A DNA stretch of 64,000 nucleotides from AP-15 sp963788085 (GCA_963788085.1 CAWBFS010000073.1:143879-207878), one strand, 5' to 3'; shown: positions 43,703 to 54,417, counted from the first letter of the stretch. The notes: generated from the letters alone by a model not told the origin. Numbers and translations are program-made.

Positions 43703-44206
43703 ATGGACACGACCCCTGCGGTTGCGCTCAAGGACAGGATCGAGCGGTGCATCGCGCGATTTGCAGATCGCCGTGCAGATTGGACCGTATTCGGTTTCGA
43801 GACGGACCGCGACCCGCGCTATGCGAGGGCGCAACGCCGCTATCTTGGAACCAGCGGTTCGGTCGATCCGGCCGATCTGCGCGGCGCGATCCCGGCGACC
43901 GCATTCACGATGTCGGTCCAGACGATGCCGCCCGGTAACCGCATCCCGGTGCATTGCCACGAGACTGAGGAGGTGTTTTTCATTCTCGACGGCGAATGTC
44001 TGGTCCGCTGCTGGCAGGGTGAGGAAAGCTACGACATCAAACTCGGTCGCTGGGACCTCGTGGCGCTGCCGCCCTTCCTGCAGCACGAAGTGTTCAATAC
44101 CGGCTCGGGCGATTGCCAATTGCAGACCCTGCTCGCTAAGCCGCAACCGCTGCGGCCGCAATACGCCGACCCCGAACTCCTCAAATTACAGGCGGCCCAG
44201 GGCTGA
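43703..44206 (+). CDS. cupin-domain protein
   Basis: The 167-residue protein has a single cupin: PPGNRIPVHCHETEEVFFIL, where His, His and Glu are metal-binding motif 1, and LVALPPFLQHEVFNTG with the last His. It follows the ABC transporter with only 14 bases between, so it probably acts on the imported compound or senses it. GAGAGGAG fits the ATG at 43703 better than the earlier GTG. No specific reaction can be named. Confidence 0.85.
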   Translation: MDTTPAVALKDRIERCIARFADRRADWTVFGFETDRDPRYARAQRRYLGTSGSVDPADLRGAIPATAFTMSVQTMPPGNRIPVHCHETEEVFFILDGECLVRCWQGEESYDIKLGRWDLVALPPFLQHEVFNTGSGDCQLQTLLAKPQPLRPQYADPELLKLQAAQG

Positions 44207-44339
44207 GGACCGGACCGGCTTCTCGCCCGGGGCCTTCTCCGCTCGAGCGGCGAGAGGAGGGACTCGTGACGCGCGACAAAGGCTGCGCCGGACCAGATCC
44301 GGGCTGACGGCGGAGCGGTCGCCTTGGGAGGATGCCGGC

Positions 44340-45828
44340 GTGAGAACGAAGATCGAGTGCGGCTGGCTCGTCGGCCATTCAGGAGCCGGTCATGTGTTGT
44401 GGCGCGACGCGGAGCTGGTCTACGAAGGATCCAGAATTCTCTTCGTCGGACAAGACTTCGCGGGCGACGTCGACCAGGTCATCGCCGCACGCTCGAAACT
44501 GGTGATCCCGGGCTTCATCGACACCCATGTACATTCCGGTCATCGCGCCTCGCATCGGCTGATCACCGATGTCGGACGCCCCGACTATTTCGGTCAGCCG
44601 TTTTTCGAGATCAGCGTGCCGAAGGCGGGGACGCGGGTCGGCGGCGACCCGCGCTATATCCGCCCCGACGATCAAGTGGCGAGCGAAGAGTCTCGCACTC
44701 AATGCCGCGGTTCACGGTCGGCCGAACTGCTGCGTAACGGCGTCACCACCTTCGTCGAATTCGGCAGCCAGCTGAAGGTGCAAGAGGCGCTCGACGAGCA
44801 GATCGGCGAACTCGGTATCCGAGCTTATCTCGGTCCCGGCTTCGACAGCGGGCGCTGGGTCGGCGGACCAGACGGCAAGCTGACCCGCGTCGTCGACGAA
44901 GCAGCCGGCGTTCGCGAATTCGCGTTGGCCCTCGACTACATCGAGCGTCGCGCCGAGCATCCACGGTCGGCTCCGCGGTATTCTTGTGCCGCGCGAGATC
45001 GAGACCTGTACGGTCGATCTGCTGCAGGCGACCGCCCGCGAGGCCGCCTCGCGCCGCCTGCCGGTCGCGATAGACGCGGCGTACAACATCCTGGAGTTCT
45101 TCGACATCATCCGCGAGCACCAGATGACGTCGATCGAACTTCTCGAACAACTCGGTCTGATGTCGGATACCCTCAATATCGGCCATGGCAATTTCGTCGC
45201 CGAAAATCCGCTGATGAATTATTCCGGCGGCCACGACCTGAGATCATGGGTGCGCATCGATGCACCGTCTCGCACTGCCCGGTCAATGTCGCGCGGCGCG
45301 CGCGCGATTTCTGCGATTCCTGGGAGTGTTACCGCAAGGCCAGCGTCAACATCGCTCTCGGTACTGACACCTATCCGCGCGACATGATATGCAGATGCGG
45401 ACCGCCTCTTATGTCGGCAAGATCGCCAGCCGCAACCTCAAGGCCGCGTCCGCAGCCGAGGTGTTTGAGGCGGCCACGCTGGGTGGTGCGCGCTCGCTCG
45501 GGCGCGACGATCTCGGCCGACTGATGCCGGGTGCCAAGGCGGACATCGTCATCATCGATCTGACGGGGCGGATACGCTGCGCATGGGCCCCGTGCGTGAC
45601 CCGATCAAGAGCTTGGTCGAATGCGGCATCGGCGACGATGTCGATACAGTGATCGTCGACGGTGTGGTGCGCGTTGATGGCGGCCGCATCCCGGGTGTCG
45701 ATTTCGGGGCGCTACGCAGCCAGGCGCAGGACGCCGGCGAGCGAATTTGGAGCGGCTGGGCCGGTTGGGATGCGCTCGGCCGCACCGCCGATCAAATGTG
45801 CCCGTTCGCCTTTCCGAGAGCGAACTAG
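44340..45828 (+). pseudogene. amidohydrolase (deaminase-like), multiple frameshifts
   Basis: Successive frames give one amidohydrolase. KLVIPGFIDTHVHSGHRASH provides the HxH metal site, and RNGVTTFVEFGSQLKVQEAL follows. Then come LGLMSDTLNIGHGNFVAENP, a segment CTVSHCPVNVARRARDF, VNIALGTDTYPRDMI and PGAKADIVIIDL, near the end of the barrel. At least four single-base shifts occur (about 44965, 45240, 45390 and 45570). This layout fits cytosine- or atrazine-type deaminases. The gene is either badly sequenced or decaying. It starts at GTG with GGGAGG upstream. Confidence 0.75.
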
Positions 45829-46094
45829 TCCCCCAAGGGCAAACCCGGTTCGCTCTCACCACTCCTCAGTGGCCCCGGTCGAGGTCTTTCATCCGACGGG
45901 TCAGGGGCGCAGAAATACGGGCGCGAATGTCTGCGGCGGATCTAATATAAGCTCTCCGTTCCAGGGCGAAGGGGGAAGGTCTGGCCGGCGCATTGCGCCC
46001 TTTTCGGATAGACTACGCCAAGATCGAGGGCGATTGGCGCTGCGGTCGAAGGGGCAATTCGGAGACGACCACGACTCCCACTCGCTCCTAGCAG

Positions 46095-46694
46095 CGCGAC
46101 CCTTGGAACAAGGGTTGCTTAATCGGTCAGAGGTGTCAGTTGAAGTCGAAGGATGTCCGGACGATTTCGTATACGCCTTCAACTGGAGGAGCGCCGCCGC
46201 GACCTCGCTCCGTTCAAATCTGGCAATCGACGGCAAGCTGCAGAGGTTGCGATATCCTCCGGCTGAGAATTCGACGATGTGTATGTCGGCGAGAGGGTGC
46301 GGGATCGAGCGACCGTGGTCCAGAAGAAGACTGGTCGGCCGGTGCAGGTCCAGATCACCCAGCAAACACGCCCGCCATCGGCGAATGGTTGGCTGCAGTT
46401 GGCGGCGGAAGGTCCGATATCTGTTTCCAGGCCGCTTTCGACAACCGCACGCACCTCTCGACTGCGCAGTATGCCCGCATCGTCCATCAATGGGTGGAGT
46501 GTACCGGCCTCAATGGGTCGGCCTACGGCGCACTCACTCATCGTCGGAACGAAGCGGCACAGATTTACAAGAAGACCGGCAACCGCGATCAGGTGCAGCT
46601 GCCGCTCGGACACACCACACTGGAATGCGCTGTCCGCTATCTCGGGATCGGGTGGACGATGCCCTCGGCCATCTCGGAACAGGTCCAGCTATAG
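46095..46694 (+). pseudogene. second tyrosine integrase relic
   Basis: Shifted frames give WNKGCLIGQRCQLKSKDV, LQLEERRRDLAPFN, NLAIDGKLQ, RATVVQKKTGRPVQVQITQQ, HLSTAQYARIVHQWVECTGL and KAAQIYKKTGNRDQVQLPLG. The Tyr block RYLGIGWTMPSAISEQVQL ends it. The catalytic Arg region is damaged (GKLQRLRYPP instead of SKLRGCD). It belongs to the same family as the relic at 38350 but is on the opposite strand and more eroded, and it retains the Lys hairpin the other has lost. Confidence 0.75.
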
Positions 46695-46720
46695 GCGAGC
46701 GCGATGGAAGGGAGAGCCGG

Positions 46721-48123
46721 TGAACAAGCAAAGCATGCGCGGCTTCTTCGCGATGGTTGAGCATGATTTCCCGGAAGAGATCGTGCGCATCCGTGAACCG
46801 GTCGGCGCGAACTCGACATCACCTCGACGGTCTTGAACTCGAGCGTGCCGGCCGCAGCCCCGTCGTCATCTTCGAACACGTCGAGGGCTCGAGATGCCGG
46901 TCGTTACCAATCTCGCCGGCAACCGACGGCTAATTGCCGCAGCGATGAAAGTCGCGCCGAGGCGCTCCCCCACAGCCTTCCGTGAGCGATGCCAGAACTA
47001 TCGCGCCAGTCGCACGCGTCGATCGCGCGCCCTGGCAAGAGGTGGTGATCGAAGGCGACAGCTCTGGATCTCGACTCAATTGCCGATCCCAGTACACTTT
47101 GCGGTCGATGCCGCCCCTTATATCACTGCCGGCCAAATCTGCGCCCGTGATCCAGAGACTCGGGGTCGACACCACAGGGTTCCATCGCCTGATGTTAAAG
47201 GGGCCGCAATCGTCTCGGTGTCTCACTCCATTCGCGCCGCCGCATGTACGAGTTCCATCGCCGCGCCGAAGCACGAGGCGAACCTACCGGCCGTCGTTAC
47301 GCTTCGGCATCCACCCGGTCCATTACATGGGTTCGATGGCCTATCACTATCCGCCGAATGTGCGGAAATACGAAATTATCGGCGCCTTGTTCGATGAGCC
47401 GTACCGCGTCGCGCGCTGCGGCACCGCAGAGCTTGATGTGCCTGAGGGCGCGGAAATCGTTATCGAGGGAAAATCCTGAACGATGTTCGCGAGCCGGAAG
47501 GGACCGTTCAGCGAGTTTACCGGCTATGCCTCCGTACCGCAGCACAGAGAACGTCTTTGTGCCGAACGTATTCAGATGCGGCATGACGCAATGTTTCACT
47601 CGATTGCCTCGGGCACCGCCTCGGATCACATCCTGATCAGCTGCGTCGCGCGCGAAGGCGGAGATCTTGAACTCGCTGCGCCGCAACCTGCCCAATGTCA
47701 TCGCCGTGCACATGTCCCGACGATCACCTGCGGCGCCTTTATGGCGATCATTCAGATGAAGAAAACCGCCGAGGGCCAGCCGCAACAGGCGATCATGGCG
47801 GCTTTCGGCACCGAGATGTACTGTCAAATCGTGGTAGTCGTCGACGAGGACGTCGACATCTTCAACCTGCGCTGACGTAATGTGGGCTGTCGCCACACGC
47901 ACTCGCGCCGACCGCGATCTGGTCTTCGTCCACCGCGCGATGGGCGCCATCCTCGATCCCGACCTCCGATCCGGTCGACAAACATTGACCAAGATAGGCG
48001 TCGACGCCACGAAGCCGGGCGGCCGTCGATTTCGCCGAGCGCCTGACGATCACTGAGCAACAACGCGCGCGGGTACGGCGTATCTTGTCCGCCTCCGGGC
48101 GTATGGAGCTGACCGTCGCTTGA
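46721..48123 (+). pseudogene. UbiD-family decarboxylase, many frameshifts
   Basis: From a GTG with GGAAGGGAGAG upstream come VNKQSMRGFFAMVEHDFPEE and VRIREPV. Other frames then give AGRSPVVIFEHVEG, MPVVTNLAGN, PVARVDRAPWQEVVIEGD and HFAVDAAPYITAGQICARDP, followed by HPVHYMGSMAYHYPPNVRKY, VPEGAEIVIEG and the tail FAERLTITEQQRARVRRILS. That is the UbiD plan (N-terminal barrel, prenyl-flavin-binding region, C-terminal domain). Six or more shifts occur. UbiD enzymes need prenylated FMN; no UbiX gene is seen nearby. Confidence 0.75.
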
Positions 48124-48559
48124 GGGCTCCACTCGCGTTACGCCTTTTGTGTCGTGCCGAAGGATAGAGCATCAAGCCGCTCGCGAAATGACGGTCAGGC
48201 CCCCGTCCTTGACGGCATACACGAGGCCGACGCCGAAAGCTAAGGCCCAGCTCTACGGCCCGTGGCGCCGGGATCCAAGAGCTCGATCGCCGCGTCCAAC
48301 TCGGGAGGCTCGGCGCTTGTGATCCTGCTCGTCGGGTGGGGGCTTCGTTGACGAACGGCTAGTCGATGCAGCTCGGGTATCGGCCGGTGATCACGTCGGC
48401 TAATGGCACTTAGCCGGGGTGCAAGTGGCGCCCAGCTTCTTCCGCAGCTCAGGGTAAAGCTGCAGTGCCCTTTAGGTCCGGCAGGCCAATCGCGAGGCGG
48501 CCAAGGAGCCGAAGAACTGCGCCATATGAAGGGAGCAGGAGGAAACGCAAAAGGCCGTG
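48124..48559. other. gap without recognisable gene
   Basis: No frame in this stretch has a good start site, motif or protein-like composition. The neighbouring genes on both sides are frameshifted, so a decayed gene cannot be excluded. Confidence 0.4.
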
Positions 48560-48876
48560 ATGGACGAGTTTCACAAACCGCTTAAGGGGACGGCCGAGCT
48601 ACTGATGCAACTCGTGATGCAACTGGTAACCCATGCCGCCGAGCGCGGACAAAGCGAGGTGCAGATCTATCGTTTTCTAAATGCGATGTGGAGCTATCGC
48701 GGCCCAAGGATCAACAACTCGGGCCCGGGTGGGACACGACCTTGGAGGCCGCCCCAAGTACGCTACGAATTGTGGCTCGTTAGCTCGGGCCGCTCGGCTT
48801 CCACCTCAAGGCTGAAGTGCTCGAGTATCCCGGCGGCATGCCCGGTGATATCGGCTTCATTCTCAGCTGGAAGTAA
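48560..48876 (+). pseudogene. small conserved unknown protein, frameshifted
   Basis: The start frame gives MDEFHKPLKGTAELLMQLVM and HAAERGQSEVQIYRF. Another frame ends GFHLKAEVLEYPGGMPGDIG and FILSWK before a TAA. The two halves look like one protein of about 105 residues, with one or more shifts around 48720-48790. I know no function. It sits 64 bases before the PPK2 gene. Confidence 0.5.
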
Positions 48877-48940
48877 CACAGATTTAGGGCAATTCTCGAG
48901 AAACGGCTGGATATGAAGGCGGATGCGAAGGGAGGATCCG

Positions 48941-49749
48941 ATGACCGACACCAAGAACGACGACTCGGAAGCCAACGGCAAGCTGAAGCGGAAGGAATAC
49001 GAGCGGGAGCTCGCGCGGTTGCACGTCGAGTTCGTCAAGCTCCAACAGTGGGTCGTGCACAAGGGCCTGAAGGTCTGCATCCTTTTCGAGGGGCGCGACG
49101 GCGCCGGCAAGGGCGGCACGATCAAAGCCATGACCGAGCGGGTAGCCCGCGCGTTTTCCGGGTGGTCGCGCTTCCCGCGCCGACCGAGCGCGAAAAGTCG
49201 CAGATGTACGCCCAGCGATACATTCCACATCTGCCTGCGGCAGGGGAGGTCATGATCTTCGACCGCAGCTGGTACAACCGAGCCGGGGTCGAGCGCGTGA
49301 TGGGGTTCTGCACCGAGGAGGAGGCCAAACGCTTCCTGGAGATGGTGCCCGTATTCGAGAAGGTCGTGGTCGATTCCGGGATCATTCTCCTGAAGTATTG
49401 GCTGGAGGTCAGCCCCGAAGAGCAGACGAGGCGCCTGGAGGGGCGCATCGACGACGGGCGCAAGATCTGGAAGCTGTCCGACATGGATCTCAAATCTTAT
49501 TCCCGCTGGTTCGACTACTCAAGGGCACGCGACGAGATGTTCCTCGCGTCCGACACCTCGTGGGCGCCTTGGTACGTCGTGCATTCCGACGATAAGCGGC
49601 GGGCGCGGCTGAATGCGCTCACTCATATTCTGAGCAAAATCCCCTACGAGGAGGCGCCGCGCAAAAAAATAGAGCTGCCGAAACGGCAGCATCGTGACGA
49701 TTACAATGAGAGCGATTATCCCTTCAGGGTAATCCCCGAGGTTTTCTGA
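48941..49749 (+). CDS. ppk2: polyphosphate kinase 2, one frameshift
   Basis: The frame starts MTDTKNDDSEANGKLKRKEY and holds Walker A FEGRDGAGKGG. A shift near 49155 leads to REKSQMYAQRYIPHLPAAGE, MIFDRSWYNRAGVERVMGF (Walker B/lid) and WKLSDMDLKSYSRWFDYS, ending YPFRVIPEVF. All are PPK2 family blocks, for the short type that makes GTP or ATP from polyphosphate. GGGAGG precedes the ATG. It matches the stress-type content of the neighbourhood. Confidence 0.92.
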
Positions 49750-49896
49750 ATTTTGTGGGGCGCGAGAGCCAAATCCGCCTGCCGAAGAACTCATGACCAC
49801 GCATGGTGATCAGCGCATTCCCATATCGTCGATGACGCGCGGAGGTCGATCTACGCCTGGCAGGATCGAATTGGAGATCCGGCTCTGAGTGTCCTG

Positions 49897-50397
49897 TTGG
49901 TTCTTGATCTCTGCGCGATCTTTTTCGCTGGGCCGCTGGCTGCGAAGGGACTGCCGATAGCGCGGGTGGTCGCTGATACGCTTGTTCTTGCGGCCCTAGC
50001 GATCGTCGTGATGCTGTCGCAGAGATGGAACGCCATTGTCCTGATCCTGCTCGGGCTGGCCGCCACCGCAGCGAGCTTCCTGTTGAGCGGGGAATGGTCA
50101 CCGGTTTCAACTATCGTGCTCCGCGGCAGTGGTAATATTCTCGCTTTCTGTGCACTGACTTGGACAGTAGCACGCGCGGTCTATGCGCCTGGGCGTATTA
50201 CATTTCGCCGCCTTCGAGGCGCGGCCGTACTTTATCTGAACCTCGCGACGATCTTCGCTTCAGCCTATATCCTGATCTGGGAGCTTAGCCCCGGCGCCCT
50301 CGTCAATGTCGTCACCCCGTTGGGCGGCCCGGAGGAAGTCGGTGCCCCTTGGCGCACGGCTCTGGCCCAGCTGGCCAGTAAAAAGAAATGGAAATGA
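49897..50397 (+). CDS. multi-pass membrane protein (putative ion channel relative)
   Basis: The frame has four or five hydrophobic helices (DLCAIFFAGPLAAKGLPIAR, VVADTLVLAALAIVVML, AIVLILLGLAATAASFLL, AAVLYLNLATIFASAYILIW). The open frame extends upstream (SIYAWQDRIGDPALSVLLV) without an ATG, so the start is uncertain. After AYILIWELSPGALVNV the helical pattern ends at VTPLGG where a pore loop would be expected, so the protein may be shortened. It overlaps the SulP gene by ten bases. Confidence 0.55.
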   Translation: MVLDLCAIFFAGPLAAKGLPIARVVADTLVLAALAIVVMLSQRWNAIVLILLGLAATAASFLLSGEWSPVSTIVLRGSGNILAFCALTWTVARAVYAPGRITFRRLRGAAVLYLNLATIFASAYILIWELSPGALVNVVTPLGGPEEVGAPWRTALAQLASKKKWK

Positions 50398-52139
50398 AGC
50401 GCGGCATGCCCATCTCGGTGCGCCCTGGGTCCATCGCACAGCGGCTGTTGCCCGTTCTTGGCTGGCTTCCCGGCTACCGGCGCAACTGGGTGTTGCCGGA
50501 TCTCCTGGCCGGTCTCGCGGTCTGGGCGGTCATGGTGCCGGAAAGCATGGCTTATGCCGGCATCGTCGGGGTGCCGCCGATCATGGGGCTCTACACAATC
50601 GTCCCGCCATTGATTGCCTACGCGCTGCTCGGTACCTCGCGTCTGCTGGTCGTCGGCCCGGATACTGCCACCGGCCTGATTTCCGCGCTGGCGGTCGGCG
50701 CGATCGCTGCACAGGGAACTGCGCAGTTCAATGAGCTCACCTCCACTCTCGCGATCTTGATTGGCGCTTTCTTCCTGGTGTTCGGCGCGCTGCGCATGGG
50801 TTGGGTGGCTGCCTTCATCCCCACACCGGTGATGCAAGGGTTCATCGAGGGCTTGGTATGCGTCACCATCATCGGCCAGGTGCCACACCTGCTTGGCATC
50901 GACGGCGCGGCCGGCAACTTCTTCGCCAAGCTCTGGTTCGTGCTGCAGCATCTACCGGAAACCTCGCTGGCCCCGGTACTGACCGGCTCGCTCAGTCTCA
51001 TAGCGATGCTGGTGCTGCGCCGCCTGGCGCACCGCATACCTGCGGCGCTGGTGGTCGCGGTGGTGGCCACGATCCTGGTGGCCCTGCTCGGCGGCGAGGC
51101 CGCCGGTGTCAGCGTGGTCGGCGAGCTCCCGTCTGGCCTGCCTCACCTCGCGCTGCCCAAGCTCGACCTTGCGATATTGCAGGAGCTCGCACCCGGCGCG
51201 CTTGCCATCGTGCTGGTCGGCTATGCCGAGGCACTCGGCGGGGCAAAGGCCGCGGCAATGCAGGGCGGCGGCGACATCGACCCGAATCAGGAGCTGATCG
51301 CGCACGGGCCCGCCAATATTCTGAGCGGCCTTTTCGGCGGTTTCCTCGTTGTCGGCAGCCTGTCCAAAACCTCCGTCGCAATGGCTGCCGGCGCCCGTAC
51401 CCAGCTCGCCAATCTCGCCGCAGCAGTCCTATGCTTCCTGACGCTGGTGTTGTTGACGCCATTATTCCGGGGCATGCCGCATCCAACACTCGCCGCCATC
51501 GTGATCGCGGCAATGCTTCACCTCTCCAAGCCCGAGTATTTGCGCGATCTGTTCGCACGCAGCCGCTGGGAGTTTGGCCTCGCCGCGATCGTTGTCGCCG
51601 CAGAGCTGACATTGGGCGTCCCACACGGCATCGCTCTCGGTGTGGCGCTGTCGCTTTTAATGTTGATCTATCTAACCAGCCACCCGCAAGGCGCGGTGCT
51701 CGGTCAGTTGCCGGGTACCGAGGCCTATCGTGACGTCCGGCGCCACCCCGAGGCGCTCACCTTCCCCGGCTTGCTGATTTGGCGCGTCGGCGGCGACCTA
51801 TTCTTTGCGAGCATCGGTCACCTCGGCGAGGAGCTGAAGGCTGCACTGGCCGCCAACCGCCCGCCGGCGAGGCATGTGCTTCTAGACGCAGATTCGGTGA
51901 ACTTCGTCGACACCAGCGCCTGCGACGCGTTGCTGGACTTGATCAAGGAGTTGCAAAGCCAAGGCATCAGCTTCGCCTTCGCCCGGGTGCGCGACGAAGT
52001 ACGAGAGCGGCTGCGGCTCGGGGGCATAGAGGCCATCGTCGGTGCGTCCAACTTTTTCGAACGTGTGACCGACGGCGTACTCGCCTGGCAAGAGCAAGAA
52101 CGGCTCACCGCTGACGGCACCGGCTTTAGAAGAACCTGA
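50388..52139 (+). CDS. SulP-family inorganic anion transporter with STAS domain
   Basis: The 583-residue protein has the SulP start LLAGLAVWAVMVPESMAYAG, then VPPIMGLYTIVPPLIAYALL and LGTSRLLVVGPDTATGL, with about a dozen helices. A C-terminal STAS domain (about 440-560) contains FVDTSACDALLDLIKELQ. SulP proteins move sulfate, bicarbonate or other anions. An alternative start 18 bases on is possible. The 3' end overlaps the convergent CorA-like gene by 14 bases. No frameshift is seen. Confidence 0.93.
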   Translation: MEMKRGMPISVRPGSIAQRLLPVLGWLPGYRRNWVLPDLLAGLAVWAVMVPESMAYAGIVGVPPIMGLYTIVPPLIAYALLGTSRLLVVGPDTATGLISALAVGAIAAQGTAQFNELTSTLAILIGAFFLVFGALRMGWVAAFIPTPVMQGFIEGLVCVTIIGQVPHLLGIDGAAGNFFAKLWFVLQHLPETSLAPVLTGSLSLIAMLVLRRLAHRIPAALVVAVVATILVALLGGEAAGVSVVGELPSGLPHLALPKLDLAILQELAPGALAIVLVGYAEALGGAKAAAMQGGGDIDPNQELIAHGPANILSGLFGGFLVVGSLSKTSVAMAAGARTQLANLAAAVLCFLTLVLLTPLFRGMPHPTLAAIVIAAMLHLSKPEYLRDLFARSRWEFGLAAIVVAAELTLGVPHGIALGVALSLLMLIYLTSHPQGAVLGQLPGTEAYRDVRRHPEALTFPGLLIWRVGGDLFFASIGHLGEELKAALAANRPPARHVLLDADSVNFVDTSACDALLDLIKELQSQGISFAFARVRDEVRERLRLGGIEAIVGASNFFERVTDGVLAWQEQERLTADGTGFRRT

Positions 52140-53043
52140 ACCTGAGCAGGTAAAGGACGATCGCGAACAAGGTGAAGACCGCCGCTATCAGCCCGGCGAC
52201 CACCCAAAAACCGTTGGAGCTGCCGCTGAACGGGATGCCCCCGACATTCATGCCCCAAATGCTCGCGATCAGCGTTGCCGGCAGGAATATCACCGAGAAC
52301 ATCGTGAGTGTGTAAAGGTTTCGGTTGGTCTCCTCCTCGACCTGCGCCCGCAGCTCTTCGACCAGGAACTGACAGCGCTCCGCGTAATCCTGCGTATCCT
52401 CGCTCAGTGCCGCGTAGCGATGGATCTGGCGGTCGAATCGATCGAATTCTTCGGCAGGAAACAGCGCTGGACGCTCGTGCGTGAATTCGAGCATCGCCGT
52501 GCGTTTGTAGGCCATGTCGCGGGCGACCCGGATTGAATCGCGTCGCATCTCCAGGATGTCCTTGCGTTGCCCGGCGCCGTCTCGTTTCAACACCTTCAAC
52601 TCCATTGCACTGATGCGTTCACTGGCCTGCTGCAGCAGGCCTTCGCCGATGTCATTGAGGGCTCTGAAGAATTCGGTGATCAGCCCGCACGGGCTCGCCG
52701 GTCGGACCGTATGGGCTTCCACCCGGCATCGCAGCTCCCTGATTGAGAGTAGCGGGATGCGTCGACCGGTGACGAGCAGCGTCCGGGTGGCGGCAACACT
52801 GAGCGAGCCCGCTTCCAGGGTGGCGGCGCCGGGTTCGTCGCGGAAGTCGCGCAAATGGCCGTAGACCAGATCCGGCGTGACGAAAAGCCTACCCCACTGG
52901 ATCGGAGCGGCTACCGCCTCGACGACGTCGTGCGGCCAGGGACGGCGGGATAGCCAAGCTTGCGCCGCGGCATCGCGGAGGTCGAGATGCACCCAGACAA
53001 AATCCGCGTTGCCCGCCGCGACGTCAGCCTCCGCAAGTATCAT
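52126..53043 (-). CDS. CorA/ZntB-family divalent-metal channel
   Basis: The 305-residue protein has the long helical cytoplasmic funnel (residues about 120-240) and the GMN signature in ASIWGMNVGGIPF, followed by a second helix VVAGLIAAVFTLFAIVLYLL and a basic tail (RFRFF). The N-terminus (MILAEADVAAGNADFVWVHL) is of the ZntB type, so zinc rather than magnesium transport is plausible. It overlaps the SulP gene end by 14 bases in convergent orientation. Confidence 0.9.
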   Translation of the reverse strand: MILAEADVAAGNADFVWVHLDLRDAAAQAWLSRRPWPHDVVEAVAAPIQWGRLFVTPDLVYGHLRDFRDEPGAATLEAGSLSVAATRTLLVTGRRIPLLSIRELRCRVEAHTVRPASPCGLITEFFRALNDIGEGLLQQASERISAMELKVLKRDGAGQRKDILEMRRDSIRVARDMAYKRTAMLEFTHERPALFPAEEFDRFDRQIHRYAALSEDTQDYAERCQFLVEELRAQVEEETNRNLYTLTMFSVIFLPATLIASIWGMNVGGIPFSGSSNGFWVVAGLIAAVFTLFAIVLYLLRFRFF

Positions 53044-54280
53044 GCAGCGGCCGGCCTCAGCCCGCCGCGGAATGCGAAGGCGAACGATGGACCACCGTCA
53101 CTCATGCTTTGCAGTCTTAACTTGATGATCTGTAGTCAAAGACAAATCGTCTTCCCAAGTACAGCAGCTTCCGGCGGAACGAGGACGAGCCTCTGGCCTG
53201 CGATCTTCTGGTAGTTGACGAGACATCGATGGTCGACAAGCCCAGACCGACGCCACGCCGGGGATATTTGTATCACAAAGCCCTGAGCATGGCCGAGGAG
53301 CAGGAGGCCAAGCCCGGAGAATTGCGCGGGGCCGCGAGCGGCCCGGCTCCGACGCGCTTCGGCAGTGTCAGCTGCCGAGCGGCGGCAGCGCTCGTCCGGG
53401 GTAAAGGTCCGGAGAGATTTGGGGTGTTTCCTTCCGAGAATGGGTCGGTAGGCACCGGGCTAGATGGAGGTGTAATCTGGCCCCAACCACACAGCAGGGG
53501 GAAGCGGTTCGCGAGCAGGAAGTCGACTTCCGTTTCGACGATCTGCTTGCCTTGTCGACGGTCAGCAATTGACCGGGGGCGCCCCGGCAAGAGCGCGAGA
53601 CGTCAGCTTCTGGCACTTATCGGCGGTGAGGGGTCGTCACTAAGCTCTTCTGCTATTGAGGGTAGAGCTGGCATGTCTGAGGCAAACGGCACCGGCATCA
53701 TCGGAGATAAGTGGAGAGTGGAGGGCCAGAACCGGCCGCATGGCAGAGACGTCGTTTACACGACAGCAAATTGCTGATCCCAATCAATGCGCGCATTCTA
53801 CTGTTGCGCTCTGTGCATCCTGGTGATAGACGCCGAAAAGATTGATCGATCCTGGTCAGTCTCGCTAGAGACGCCGCCCTTGCTCCCGTGGTCGGCATTT
53901 TGGCTGAGGATGTCCCGGCTGACGGGATGTCGGCCGGGCGTGCCGCGCGTCCGCGGATATGGCCGCGTACAGATATCGTTCCGAATTGTGGCGGTGCAAA
54001 CGATAATTGTTAAAGTACCATCAAGAAATAGCAAATACGGTGTTTGCGAACCCGCACTCGCGTTGTTGGAAATGGATCCTAGCCAAATCGCGGGTCTGCC
54101 CGCAAGATGATGGCCGCCGCGATTTCGCTGGACGCGGTGATCCGTTATAAAGGCGCGGAATAGGTAGGCGAATTCAGGCGGACACCGAGCGCGAGCGATC
54201 CCCGTCAGCGGGATAAAAGCGCGATAAAAAGATTATAAGCCTTTGGAAATAATAGCGTTTTATACCGCCTAATTTGCAGA
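53044..54280. other. 1.2-kb region without convincing genes
   Basis: The longest frames (53229-53777 and 53787-54110, plus strand) have irregular composition, no clear ribosome sites and no motifs. Short AT-rich parts (54225-54275) lie close to the operator-like palindrome. I see no RNA gene or terminator. A decayed gene is possible. Confidence 0.4.
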
Positions 54281-54300
54281 TTTGCTGCAGGTGCAGCAAA
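54281..54300. promoter_or_regulatory. operator-like palindrome upstream of the lactonase gene
   Basis: TTTGCTGCAG|GTGCAGCAAA is an almost perfect inverted repeat (9 of 10 pairs). It lies about 120 bases upstream of the SMP-30 gene, in an AT-richer stretch. Its size and symmetry suit a LacI- or GntR-type dimer; no regulator gene is adjacent. Confidence 0.45.
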
Positions 54301-54417
54301 CGGCAATAATCGCTTCAAATGTTGGTTGCGGGTCCGCCACGGCTGGGAGCTGCCGCTTGACGCTCGGGTGAGCGCGGCGACAGAATTCGGTGCAGAGCGA
54401 GAGGGGAGGAGGGCGCG

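Noticed and set aside
53229..53777. 182-aa plus-strand frame.
   Set aside because: Irregular composition, no motif, no ribosome site; probably non-coding.
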